This document shows positions 14,543-20,305 of a stretch of 20,305 nt of DNA, in pieces. A program made the translations under genes and the position numbers. Origin of the DNA: Lachnospiraceae bacterium (GTDB taxonomy: Bacteria > Bacillota > Clostridia > Lachnospirales > Lachnospiraceae); the NCBI GenBank assembly GCA_024695225.1, contig JAILIO010000130.1, positions 1 to 20,305 of the forward strand, given 5' to 3'. Position 1 is the stretch's first letter, and each line of letters starts with the position of its first letter. Under the pieces are notes generated by a model that saw nothing but the letters and a program-made list of their open reading frames with translations, was not told the origin of the DNA and did no database searches.

Positions 14543-14970
14543 ACTGCAGCACCGCCTTCCTCGTCGGACCTGCTGACGATCTTGCACTTGCAGGGAAGCT
14601 TGTATGTGGCGAGACGCAGAGCCTCTCTTGCCACCTCTTCGCTTACTCCGGCAATCTCAAACATGACGACCCCGGGGCGAACAACAGCCACCCAGTGGTC
14701 TGTAGCACCTTTTCCGGATCCCATACGGGTTCCAAGGGGCTTAAGTGTCACGGGCTTGTCAGGGAATATCTTTATCCAAACCTGACCGCCTCTTCTTGTG
14801 AAACGTGTCATAGCCACACGGGCTGCTTCGATCTGATTTGACTTGATCCAGCAGGGTTCAAGGGCCACCAGACCAAAATCGCCATAATTCAGGCGAATAC
14901 CGCGGTTGGCCTTATGTGTCATACGGCCTCGCTGCTGCTTGCGATGCTTGACTCTCTTAGGCATTAACAT
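14539..14970 (-). CDS. rplP: Large-subunit ribosomal protein uL16
   Basis: 50S protein at the base of the central protuberance that helps position A-site tRNA. It has 143 residues. The start MLMPKRVKHRKQQRGRM matches MLLPKRVKYRR of Bacillus, which supports the ATG at 14970 over the one at 14964; GGGAG lies 11 bases upstream. Further motifs are RRGGQVWIKIFPDKPVTLKP, RMGSGKGATDHWVAVVRPG and EVAREALRLATYKLPCKCK. It overlaps the rpsC end by 14 bases. Confidence 0.98.
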   Translation of the reverse strand: MLMPKRVKHRKQQRGRMTHKANRGIRLNYGDFGLVALEPCWIKSNQIEAARVAMTRFTRRGGQVWIKIFPDKPVTLKPLGTRMGSGKGATDHWVAVVRPGVVMFEIAGVSEEVAREALRLATYKLPCKCKIVSRSDEEGGAAV

Positions 14971-15637
14971 GGTTTACGTCGCTCCCTTCCTTTTCCCTGT
15001 CGGCTTTCTTCGGAAGTACTTCACCTTTGTAGATCCATACCTTGACACCAACTTTTCCGTATGTGGTGTCTGCTTCCGCAAAGCCATAATCAATGTCGGC
15101 TCTCAGTGTCTGAAGCGGGATGGTGCCGTCGGAATAACTTTCCTTCCTGGCTATATCTGCTCCGCCAAGACGTCCGGAAACTGTCGTCTTTATACCCAGC
15201 GCTCCGCTCTTCATGGTCCTGTTCATGCAGGATTTCATTGCACGTCTGAAGGATGTGCGGTTCTCCAGCTGGCTTGCGATATTCTCAGCCACAAGCTGAG
15301 CATCGCGGTCCGGTCTCTTGATCTCCTTGATATCGATGTTCACATTCCTGCCGATAAGACGAGAGATCGCTTTCTTTGTCTTCTCGATGTCGGCACCGCC
15401 TTTTCCGATGATGACACCGGGTCTGGCAGAATGGATGATAACCTTCACTCTTTCTGCTGCGCGCTCGATCTCAACACGTGAAACCTGCGCAGAGGAAAGT
15501 TCCTTCTGAACATACTGCCTTATCTTGTAATCTTCGATAAGCGAATCGGAAAATTCCTTGTCATCAGCAAACCACCTTGACTCCCAGTCATTGATGATAC
15601 CGACTCTCATTCCATGCGGATTTACTTTCTGTCCCAT
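14957..15637 (-). CDS. rpsC: Small-subunit ribosomal protein uS3
   Basis: 30S head protein lining the mRNA entry channel. It has 226 residues: MGQKVNPHGMRVGIINDWES at the start, a type II KH domain with the GKGG loop at 78-81 (ARPGVIIGKGGADIEKTKKA), and the C-terminal domain with GALGIKTTVSGRLGGADIAR and YGKVGVKVWIYKGEVLP. ATG at 15637 has GAGGAG nine bases upstream. The tail beyond the last conserved strand is short and charged. Confidence 0.98.
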   Translation of the reverse strand: MGQKVNPHGMRVGIINDWESRWFADDKEFSDSLIEDYKIRQYVQKELSSAQVSRVEIERAAERVKVIIHSARPGVIIGKGGADIEKTKKAISRLIGRNVNIDIKEIKRPDRDAQLVAENIASQLENRTSFRRAMKSCMNRTMKSGALGIKTTVSGRLGGADIARKESYSDGTIPLQTLRADIDYGFAEADTTYGKVGVKVWIYKGEVLPKKADREKEGSDVNHVNA

Positions 15638-15673
15638 TCTTTCGTACTCCTCTTTACGTGTTCAGTGCCCGGA

Positions 15674-16060
15674 TCACTTCTCGTCCAAGATCAGTGTAAT
15701 GGTGCTTGTCCTGTGAAGGATCCTGTAAGCTCTGCCCTGTGCTCTGGGGCGAATCCTCTTCATGACAGGCCCCTGTCCGGCATAACATTCTGCCACATAT
15801 AAGTCACTCTTGTTCATACCGTTATTATTTTCGGCATTGGCGCATGCGCTCTGCAGCAGCTTCAGTACAAGCTTTGAAGCATATCTGGGATTATATGTCA
15901 GAATAGCCTCTGCCGTGGCCACGTCCTTGCCTCTTATAGCATCGAGTACAAAACACGCTTTCTGAACCGGGACTCTTGCATATGAGAGAACGGCTCTGGG
16001 CCTTGTATCCTTTTCGTTGTTTCTTGCCCTTTTTATCTGGGTTCTATGTCCTTTTGCCAT
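15674..16060 (-). CDS. rplV: Large-subunit ribosomal protein uL22, N-terminally extended
   Basis: 50S protein whose long beta hairpin lines the exit tunnel. I chose ATG at 16060 (MAKGHRTQIKRARN), with GGAGG ten bases upstream, giving 128 residues; the frame is open up to 16168 but only inside rpsS. Most bacterial L22 have about 110-113 residues and start near what is residue 20 here, so there is a basic N-terminal extension of about 18 residues. The conserved core is clear: KACFVLDAIRGKDVATAEAI, LLQSACANAENNNGMNKSDL and the hairpin part MKRIRPRAQGRAYRILHRTS. Confidence 0.97.
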   Translation of the reverse strand: MAKGHRTQIKRARNNEKDTRPRAVLSYARVPVQKACFVLDAIRGKDVATAEAILTYNPRYASKLVLKLLQSACANAENNNGMNKSDLYVAECYAGQGPVMKRIRPRAQGRAYRILHRTSTITLILDEK

Positions 16061-16088
16061 TTCAGAATATCCTCCGTTAAGGCCTGTT

Positions 16089-16367
16089 TCACGATACCTT
16101 CGACTTGTCGGAGCCCGCGTGTCCGCGATATGTGCGTGTCTGCACGAACTCTCCAAGCTTATGTCCAACCATATCCTCGGTTATGTACACCGGCACATGC
16201 TTCCTGCCATCGTGAACCGCAATGGTGTGGCCCACAAATGAAGGGAATATGGTTGATCTTCTCGACCATGTCTTGATGACTGTCTTTTCGCCGGTTTCAT
16301 TGAGGGCATCTATCTTCTTAAGTATGCTCGCATCCGCGAAAGGTCCTTTTTTAAGTGATCTGCTCAT
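16089..16367 (-). CDS. rpsS: Small-subunit ribosomal protein uS19
   Basis: 30S head protein forming a pair with S13. It has 92 residues: MSRSLKKGPFADASILKKID, then IKTWSRRSTIFPSFVGHTIA, VHDGRKHVPVYITEDMVGHK and LGEFVQTRTYRGHAGSDK. ATG at 16367 has AAGGAG eight bases upstream. Typical in all respects. Confidence 0.98.
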   Translation of the reverse strand: MSRSLKKGPFADASILKKIDALNETGEKTVIKTWSRRSTIFPSFVGHTIAVHDGRKHVPVYITEDMVGHKLGEFVQTRTYRGHAGSDKSKVS

Positions 16368-16401
16368 CTGTTGAACTCCTTATATTCTTAGGTGTCAGCG
16401 C

Positions 16402-17244
16402 TTACTTGATGGCGCGTCCGTCCCTTCTCCTTACGATCATCTTGTTGGATCTGTTCTTCTTCTTCCTGGTCTTATAACCAAGTGCGGGCTTACCCCAGGG
16501 AGTAGAAGGTCCGGGACGTCCGACAGGAGCCTTACCTTCTCCACCGCCATGAGGGTGGTCGTTGGGGTTCATGGCCGAGCCTCTCACATGGGGTCTGAAG
16601 CCCATATTGCGCTTACGTCCTGCTTTGCCCAGATGGATCAGGTTGTGATCCCCGTTTCCGACGACTCCGATGGTCGCGCGGCAGTTGATGGGAACCATTC
16701 TCATCTCGCCGGAGGGAAGACGGAGTGTCGCATTCTTTCCTTCTTTAGCCATGAGCTGTGCGCTGTTTCCGGCAGATCTCACAAGCTGTCCGCCCTTTCC
16801 GGGATAAAGCTCTATGTTGTGAACCATGGTACCGATCGGTATGTTGGCCAGAGGAAGGCAATTGCCCACATGTATCTCAGCCTTCTCACCGTTCATGACG
16901 GTCATTCCGTCGGTCAGCCCCTCAGGTGCTATGATGTAGGATTTCGTGCCGTCCTCATAGCAAATAAGAGCTATATTGGCTGTGCGGTTGGGATCGTATT
17001 CGATGCCCAGAACCTTTGCACTCATTCCAACCTTGTCACGTCTGTAATCAACATGTCTGTACAGCCTGCGGCTCCCGCCCCCTCTGTGTCGGACAGTGAT
17101 CTTGCCCTGGCTGTTTCTTCCCGCATTCTTCTTGAGGGAAGATACGAGACTCCTCTCCGGTGTCTCCTTTGTGATCTCAGCCTTGTCAGACGAGGTCATG
17201 CCACGTCTTGAAGGCGTATACGGCTTATAAGTCCTGATACCCAT
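16402..17244 (-). CDS. rplB: Large-subunit ribosomal protein uL2
   Basis: Core 50S protein needed for subunit association and peptidyl transfer. It has 280 residues: MGIRTYKPYTPSRRGMTSSD, an OB-type RNA-binding domain, an SH3-like barrel, and the C-terminal AMNPNDHPHGGGEGKAPVGR with the conserved histidine at 230. ATG at 17244 follows AAAGGAT. It lies 55 bases after rplW, one of the wider gaps of the block; that gap contains ACCGGT twice (17273-17287). Confidence 0.98.
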   Translation of the reverse strand: MGIRTYKPYTPSRRGMTSSDKAEITKETPERSLVSSLKKNAGRNSQGKITVRHRGGGSRRLYRHVDYRRDKVGMSAKVLGIEYDPNRTANIALICYEDGTKSYIIAPEGLTDGMTVMNGEKAEIHVGNCLPLANIPIGTMVHNIELYPGKGGQLVRSAGNSAQLMAKEGKNATLRLPSGEMRMVPINCRATIGVVGNGDHNLIHLGKAGRKRNMGFRPHVRGSAMNPNDHPHGGGEGKAPVGRPGPSTPWGKPALGYKTRKKKNRSNKMIVRRRDGRAIK

Positions 17245-17272
17245 TTTTCTATCCTTTCATGCCTGCTGTTAC

Positions 17273-17287
17273 ACCGGTCTCACCGGT
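17273..17287 (-). repeat. ACCGGT inverted repeat between rplW and rplB
   Basis: Two copies of the self-complementary hexamer ACCGGT, three bases apart, able to fold into a 6-base-pair hairpin in the rplW-rplB spacer. There is no T-run after it. It may be an RNA processing or stability element, or chance in GC-rich DNA. Confidence 0.3.
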
Positions 17288-17299
17288 TTCACATCTTTC

Positions 17300-17599
17300 T
17301 CACAGTCCCTGGAAGATCTCGATCTCTTTGCTGTCCTCGGTAAGCTGCACAACAGCCTTCTTCCTCTTTGCAGTCTTGCCGTAGATCATTCCTCTTCTCT
17401 TGGTCTTGCCGGGTACGTTCATTGTGCGCACATCTGCTACCTTCACGCCATCAAACATCTTTTCCACGGCATCTCTGATCTGAAGCTTGTTTGATTCGGG
17501 ATGTACCAGAAAGGTATATCTCTTCTCGCCCATACCGCTCATGCTCTTTTCTGTGACCAGAGGCTTAAGTATCACGTCATAATATTCAAGGGCAGCCAT
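17300..17599 (-). CDS. rplW: Large-subunit ribosomal protein uL23
   Basis: 50S protein at the tunnel exit, docking site for trigger factor and SRP. It has 99 residues: YYDVILKPLVTEKSMSGMGE near the start, then YTFLVHPESNKLQIRDAVEK and the loop VRTMNVPGKTKRRGMIYGKT. ATG at 17599 overlaps the rplD stop by one base (TAATG), so translation is coupled to L4. Confidence 0.98.
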   Translation of the reverse strand: MAALEYYDVILKPLVTEKSMSGMGEKRYTFLVHPESNKLQIRDAVEKMFDGVKVADVRTMNVPGKTKRRGMIYGKTAKRKKAVVQLTEDSKEIEIFQGL

Positions 17600-18219
17600 T
17601 ATGCATACACCTCCCCGATCTTTTCAGCGGTGGCCTTGGAAAGAACCAGTGTGCCTCCGTTGAGTATGTCATATACGCTGAGCTTGCCCACCTGGGTGGT
17701 GCTGAGCTCGGGTATGTTCCTCGCAGATATGACCACATTGGTATCATGATCCGCAGTAACTATCATAGCCTTCTCGAGATTCAGGTCTTTCATGAACTGA
17801 GCCATAAGACTTGTCTTTATCTCGTCAAGCTTGATCTCATCGATCACCACAAGCTTGCCATCCTGAAGCCTGCTGGTGAGGGCGCTCTTCAGAGCCGCTC
17901 TCTTTTCTTTCTTGTTCATCTTGAAAGAATAATCCCTGGGTACCGGGGCGAAGATCACTCCGCCTCCCTTCCACTGTGCTGCGCGGATGGAACCCTGTCT
18001 GGCATGTCCGGTTCCCTTCTGTCTCCAGGGCTTTCTGCCTCCGCCGGAGACGTCGCTCCTGCCCTTTGCTTTCTGGGTTCCCTGACGGCTGTCAGCCAGC
18101 TGTTTCACAACAGCCATGTGCACCAGGTTTTCATTTATCTCTGCGGCAAAGACCTCATCGGAGAGCTCCATGGTCCCCACTTCTTTGCCTTTCATATCGT
18201 AAACAGATACGCTTGCCAT
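17599..18219 (-). CDS. rplD: Large-subunit ribosomal protein uL4
   Basis: 50S protein whose long loop lines the exit tunnel; in gamma-proteobacteria it also represses its own S10 operon. It has 206 residues. The extended loop is seen as GRSDVSGGGRKPWRQKGTGH (53-72) followed by ARQGSIRAAQWKGGG. The C-terminal half carries LLxxL-like alpha/beta elements ending in NGGTLVLSKATAEKI. ATG at 18219 has GGAG eight bases upstream. Whether L4 acts on the S10 leader in this lineage is unknown. Confidence 0.98.
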   Translation of the reverse strand: MASVSVYDMKGKEVGTMELSDEVFAAEINENLVHMAVVKQLADSRQGTQKAKGRSDVSGGGRKPWRQKGTGHARQGSIRAAQWKGGGVIFAPVPRDYSFKMNKKEKRAALKSALTSRLQDGKLVVIDEIKLDEIKTSLMAQFMKDLNLEKAMIVTADHDTNVVISARNIPELSTTQVGKLSVYDILNGGTLVLSKATAEKIGEVYA

Positions 18220-18256
18220 CTGAATTTCTCCTTCCCGATCTGTCCTCTGTGATCCG

Positions 18257-18925
18257 TCACGCCTCGGCGATGACAGTCTCTTTGATGGTCACAAGGGACT
18301 TTTTCGCCCCGGGTATCGCACCCTTTACAAGGATCAGATTCTTTTCAGCATCAACCCTCACTACCTTAAGGTTCTGGACCGTCACCCTGACACTGCCCAT
18401 GTGACCGGGCATGCCCTTGCCTTTGTAAACACGGCTGGGATCTGAGCTTGAACCGTTGGAACCCTGATGACGATGGAATTTTGAACCATGACCCATGGGT
18501 CCTCTGTGCTGGTTGAACCTCTTGATGGCGCCCTGGAAGCCTTTACCTCTTGAAACTCCGATGACGTCAACCCTGTCACCTTCTTCGAATATATCGGCCT
18601 TTATCTGGTCGCCAACCTTGTAATCGGCTGCATTCTCAAATCTGAATTCCTTGAGATATTTCTGTACCGGAAGTTCGCCTTTCTTGAACTCCCCGGCCTG
18701 GGCCTTGTTGACCCCGTGTCTGTGGTAAACATCTCCGTCGGTCTTCAGTTTTTCTTTTGCCTCTTCATATCCTACCTTCACGGCGCTGTAACCATCAGTC
18801 TCATCGGTCTTGACCTGAGTCACCGTGCAAGGTCCGGCGCTGAGAACTGTTACAGGTACTACAGTGCCGTCTTCCATAAATATCTGCGTCATACCGACCT
18901 TTTTAGCAAGTATCGCCTTTTTCAT
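18257..18925 (-). CDS. rplC: Large-subunit ribosomal protein uL3
   Basis: Early-assembly 50S protein near the peptidyl transferase centre. The ATG at 18925 (MKKAILAKKVGMTQIF) has AAGGAG six bases upstream and gives 222 residues, about a dozen more than usual; part of the excess lies in a charged segment after residue 60 (EKLKTDGDVYHRHGVNKAQA). Core motifs are DVIGVSRGKGFQGAIKRFNQ, then HRGPMGHGSKFHRHQGS and KGKGMPGHMGSVRVTVQNL. A GTG five codons upstream overlaps the rpsJ stop and is rejected. Confidence 0.97.
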   Translation of the reverse strand: MKKAILAKKVGMTQIFMEDGTVVPVTVLSAGPCTVTQVKTDETDGYSAVKVGYEEAKEKLKTDGDVYHRHGVNKAQAGEFKKGELPVQKYLKEFRFENAADYKVGDQIKADIFEEGDRVDVIGVSRGKGFQGAIKRFNQHRGPMGHGSKFHRHQGSNGSSSDPSRVYKGKGMPGHMGSVRVTVQNLKVVRVDAEKNLILVKGAIPGAKKSLVTIKETVIAEA

Positions 18926-18936
18926 CGGAAACTCCT

Positions 18937-19248
18937 TCACTTTGTAATCATCTTAACGTTGATATCGACACCTGCGGGCATCTCCAGCCTGTGCAGTGTC
19001 TCAACTGTCTTCGGTGTAGGGGACAAAACATCGATGAGCCTCTTATGTGTTCTCTGCTCGAACTGCTCCCTTGAATCCTTATACTTGTGCACAGCCCTCA
19101 GTATCGTGACCACTTCCTTCTTGGTGGGAAGAGGTACAGGTCCTGACACCTGTGATCCGTTCTTTCTCACAGTCTCTATGATCTTCTTCGCCGAAGCATC
19201 CAGCAGTTGGTGATCATAGGCCTTGAGGGTGAATCTCATAATCTCCAT
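18937..19248 (-). CDS. rpsJ: Small-subunit ribosomal protein uS10
   Basis: 30S head protein, also the NusE partner of NusB in antitermination. It has 103 residues: FTLKAYDHQLLDASAKKIIE, then SGPVPLPTKKEVVTILRAVH, KDSREQFEQRTHKRLIDVLS and VDINVKMITK. I chose the ATG at 19248, with GGAGG eight bases upstream. The ATG three codons later is badly spaced, and the open frame extending up to 19407 runs through the leader and is not family sequence. It is the first gene of the S10 operon. Confidence 0.97.
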   Translation of the reverse strand: MEIMRFTLKAYDHQLLDASAKKIIETVRKNGSQVSGPVPLPTKKEVVTILRAVHKYKDSREQFEQRTHKRLIDVLSPTPKTVETLHRLEMPAGVDINVKMITK

Positions 19249-19296
19249 AAATGCCGCCTCCTTTACGGGCAATCCCTGTTTTGACTGGCGGTGACT

Positions 19297-19316
19297 GCAC
19301 ACCCTTCCGTGCGTGC
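19297..19316 (-). promoter_or_regulatory. S10 leader hairpin near the rpsJ start
   Basis: GCACGC (19311-19316) pairs with GTGTGC (19297-19302), including one G-U pair, around an eight-base loop. It lies about 50 bases before the rpsJ ATG. No T-run follows. An earlier stem in the same leader, CTGCG / CGCAG, spans 19434-19452. A role as a protein-binding site is possible but not shown. Confidence 0.35.
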
Positions 19317-19330
19317 CCATATCTTTCGGA

Positions 19331-19355
19331 TAATAAAAGCAGGATCCGATCCTGC
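19331..19355 (-). terminator. Terminator-like hairpin in the S10 leader (attenuator candidate)
   Basis: GCAGGAT, a three-base loop CGG, then ATCCTGC (19339-19355), followed on the minus strand by TTTTATTAT. The stem is perfect over seven pairs. The position, about 130 bases after the predicted start and 90 bases before rpsJ, is that of an attenuator rather than an operon end. Its first arm can pair instead with ATCCT at 19372-19376, at the end of the small upstream reading frame. Confidence 0.45.
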
Positions 19356-19369
19356 CCTCTGCTCGCCGG

Positions 19370-19411
19370 TTAGGATTCATAATGCAGTGACCTGTCGTCA
19401 TCATCATTCAT
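19370..19411 (-). CDS. Possible 13-residue leader peptide of the S10 operon
   Basis: ATG at 19411 opens MNDDDDRSLHYES and then TAA. A GGAG lies eight bases upstream, a good ribosome binding site distance. It ends 14 bases before the terminator-like hairpin at 19339-19355, the geometry used in translation-linked attenuation. Four consecutive Asp codons stand out. It has no recognised family and is too short for codon statistics, so it may be chance. Confidence 0.3.
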   Translation of the reverse strand: MNDDDDRSLHYES

Positions 19412-19492
19412 GACATTCGCTCCGCGGAACTACCTGCGTCAACTGCCCGCAGCAACCTCACACTTCACAGCTATCATGTCACAGCGTGAATA

Positions 19493-19521
19493 ATAATACA
19501 CAATCAAAAACCAAAATGCAA
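19493..19521 (-). promoter_or_regulatory. S10 operon promoter (sigma-A type) with A/T-rich upstream element
   Basis: Minus strand: -35 TTGCAT (19516-19521), 17-base spacer, -10 TATTAT (19493-19498). Directly upstream (19523-19540) is an A/T-only tract resembling an UP element, as at strong ribosomal promoters. The expected start is near 19486, giving a leader of about 240 bases before rpsJ. The tract overlaps the atpC stop codon. Confidence 0.78.
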
Positions 19522-19539
19522 GCCTTTTTTTAAAAATTT

Positions 19540-19962
19540 TTAATCGCCCAGACTTTTATACTTCTTTGCCCCCGCCAGACGGGCCATGGCCCGGGCCAGG
19601 GATATCTGCGCGCTGCGGTATTCCTCCCGGTTTTTCTGCTGTCTCATCTCTTCGATGGCCCTCTCTTCCTCTTCCATGGCACTGTTGATATCCACTTCCT
19701 CGGGTTTCTCCGCAGAATACACTATAACCTTCATCCTGTTGTTTGCAACATTTGCAAAGCCCTCAGACACCACCCAGACGCGGGTCTGTCCGTCAGGGGT
19801 CCTTATTGATATCTCTCCGGGGACGATGGCAATGGCGGCTTCGTCGTGGTGGGCCAGTATCCCCATCTCCCCGTCTGCAAGGGGAAGGGTGGCCTCCTCA
19901 ACCTTGCCGTTGAAGAAAGTGCCGTTCATGGAGGTCATTCTGAGATAGAACCGGGGGGTCAA
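19540..19962 (-). CDS. atpC: ATP synthase epsilon subunit
   Basis: Rotor-stalk subunit of F1 that couples rotation to catalysis and can inhibit ATP hydrolysis. It has 140 residues: an N-terminal beta-sandwich with FFNGKVEEATLPLADGEMGI and VVSEGFANVANNRMKVIVYS, then two C-terminal helices (about 90-135) including ARAMARLAG. The start is TTG at 19962, overlapping the atpD stop by four bases, with GAGGAGG about seven bases upstream. An ATG eight codons in is possible but lacks a ribosome binding site. No hairpin terminator follows; the tail leads straight into the S10 promoter region. Confidence 0.96.
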   Translation of the reverse strand: MTPRFYLRMTSMNGTFFNGKVEEATLPLADGEMGILAHHDEAAIAIVPGEISIRTPDGQTRVWVVSEGFANVANNRMKVIVYSAEKPEEVDINSAMEEEERAIEEMRQQKNREEYRSAQISLARAMARLAGAKKYKSLGD

Positions 19963-20305
19963 GTGTAATCCTCCTCGTGCTCTACCCTGATCTCATCGGC
20001 CCTCTTCATCACATCTTCTATGGTTCCCTGATTGAAAAAGGCCTCTTCGGGGTAGTCGTCCATCTTTCCGTCCAGGATGGAACGGAAGCCTTTTATGGTC
20101 TGCTCGGTGGTCACATATTTACCGGGTATGCCGGTAAACTGTTCAGCAACGGTGAAGGGCTGGGAAAGGAACCTTTGCACCTTACGGGCTCTGTAAACGA
20201 TGCTCTTATCGTTATCGGACAACTCTTCCATTCCCAAAATGGCTATGATGTCCTGGAGATCATTGTACTTCTGAAGGACCTCCTGGACTTCCCGGGCAGT
20301 TCTGT
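19959..20305 (-). CDS. atpD: ATP synthase beta subunit, C-terminal part (cut by window edge)
   Basis: Catalytic subunit of F1-ATPase; only the last 114 residues lie in the window. Reading from the right edge the frame gives RTAREVQEVLQKYNDLQDII, then AILGMEELSDNDKSIVYRAR and KVQRFLSQPFTVAEQFTGIP. The EELSDND stretch is a variant of the DELSEED lever that contacts the rotor. The nucleotide-binding region is outside the window. The frame is open to the last base, so the gene continues to the right. The stop overlaps the atpC TTG. Confidence 0.97.
   Translation of the reverse strand, partial: RTAREVQEVLQKYNDLQDIIAILGMEELSDNDKSIVYRARKVQRFLSQPFTVAEQFTGIPGKYVTTEQTIKGFRSILDGKMDDYPEEAFFNQGTIEDVMKRADEIRVEHEEDYT

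Noticed and set aside
14906..15481. Plus-strand open frame of 191 codons opposite rpsC
   Set aside because: Antisense to S3 with no family features.
16549..17211. Plus-strand open frame of 220 codons opposite rplB
   Set aside because: Antisense to highly conserved L2; long antisense frames are common opposite such genes.
19249..19407. N-terminal extension of rpsJ through the leader
   Set aside because: The frame is open, but it lacks S10 family sequence, includes the hairpin region, and a strong ribosome binding site sits at the 19248 ATG.
19523..19542. A/T palindrome after atpC as a terminator
   Set aside because: TTAAAAATTTTTAA is self-complementary but has no GC stem; it fits an upstream promoter element better.

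Overview
All convincing genes lie on the minus strand, so the window reads from right to left. It is a chromosomal housekeeping locus: the end of an F-type ATP synthase operon (atpD 3' part, atpC), then the complete S10-spc-alpha ribosomal protein superoperon, then an energy-coupling-factor (ECF) transporter module and truA. Gene order, strong AGGAGG-type ribosome binding sites, a zinc-type S14, an adenylate kinase with a four-cysteine LID, and the order rplQ-ecfA1-ecfA2-ecfT-truA all indicate a Bacillota member. The N-terminally extended L22 and the greatly enlarged L17 make a clostridial lineage such as Lachnospiraceae the best guess; this family-level placement is inference.

Layout in transcription order: atpD (cut by the right edge) and atpC (19540-20305); a 291-base gap with a strong sigma-A-like promoter and a long structured S10 leader (19249-19539); rpsJ-rplC-rplD-rplW-rplB-rpsS-rplV-rpsC-rplP-rpmC-rpsQ (14058-19248); rplN-rplX-rplE-rpsN-rpsH-rplF-rplR-rpsE-rpmD-rplO-secY (8626-14036); a structured spacer, then adk-map-infA (6862-8494); a second strong promoter with a structured leader, then rpmJ-rpsM-rpsK-rpsD-rpoA-rplQ (3355-6712); a GC-rich hairpin; ecfA1-ecfA2-ecfT-truA (36-3283). 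Many junctions overlap by 1-14 bases (TAATG, TGATG, ATGA, GTGA), which indicates translational coupling.

The products build both ribosomal subunits, the SecY translocon channel, the RNA polymerase alpha subunit, initiation factor IF1, N-terminal methionine removal, adenylate balance, vitamin or metal uptake energised by ECF ATPases, and tRNA pseudouridylation.

I found no mobile element, CRISPR array, tRNA or rRNA, and no clear novel multi-gene system. What deserves a second look is non-coding or lineage-specific: a possible 13-codon leader peptide followed by a terminator-like hairpin in the S10 leader; interlocking pairings at the 5' end of the rpmJ leader; a row of hairpins between rpmJ and rpsM; alternative pairings before rpsD; a short motif shared between the truA tail and the S10 leader; a hairpin in place of a normal ribosome binding site before ecfA1; and the insertion in L17.
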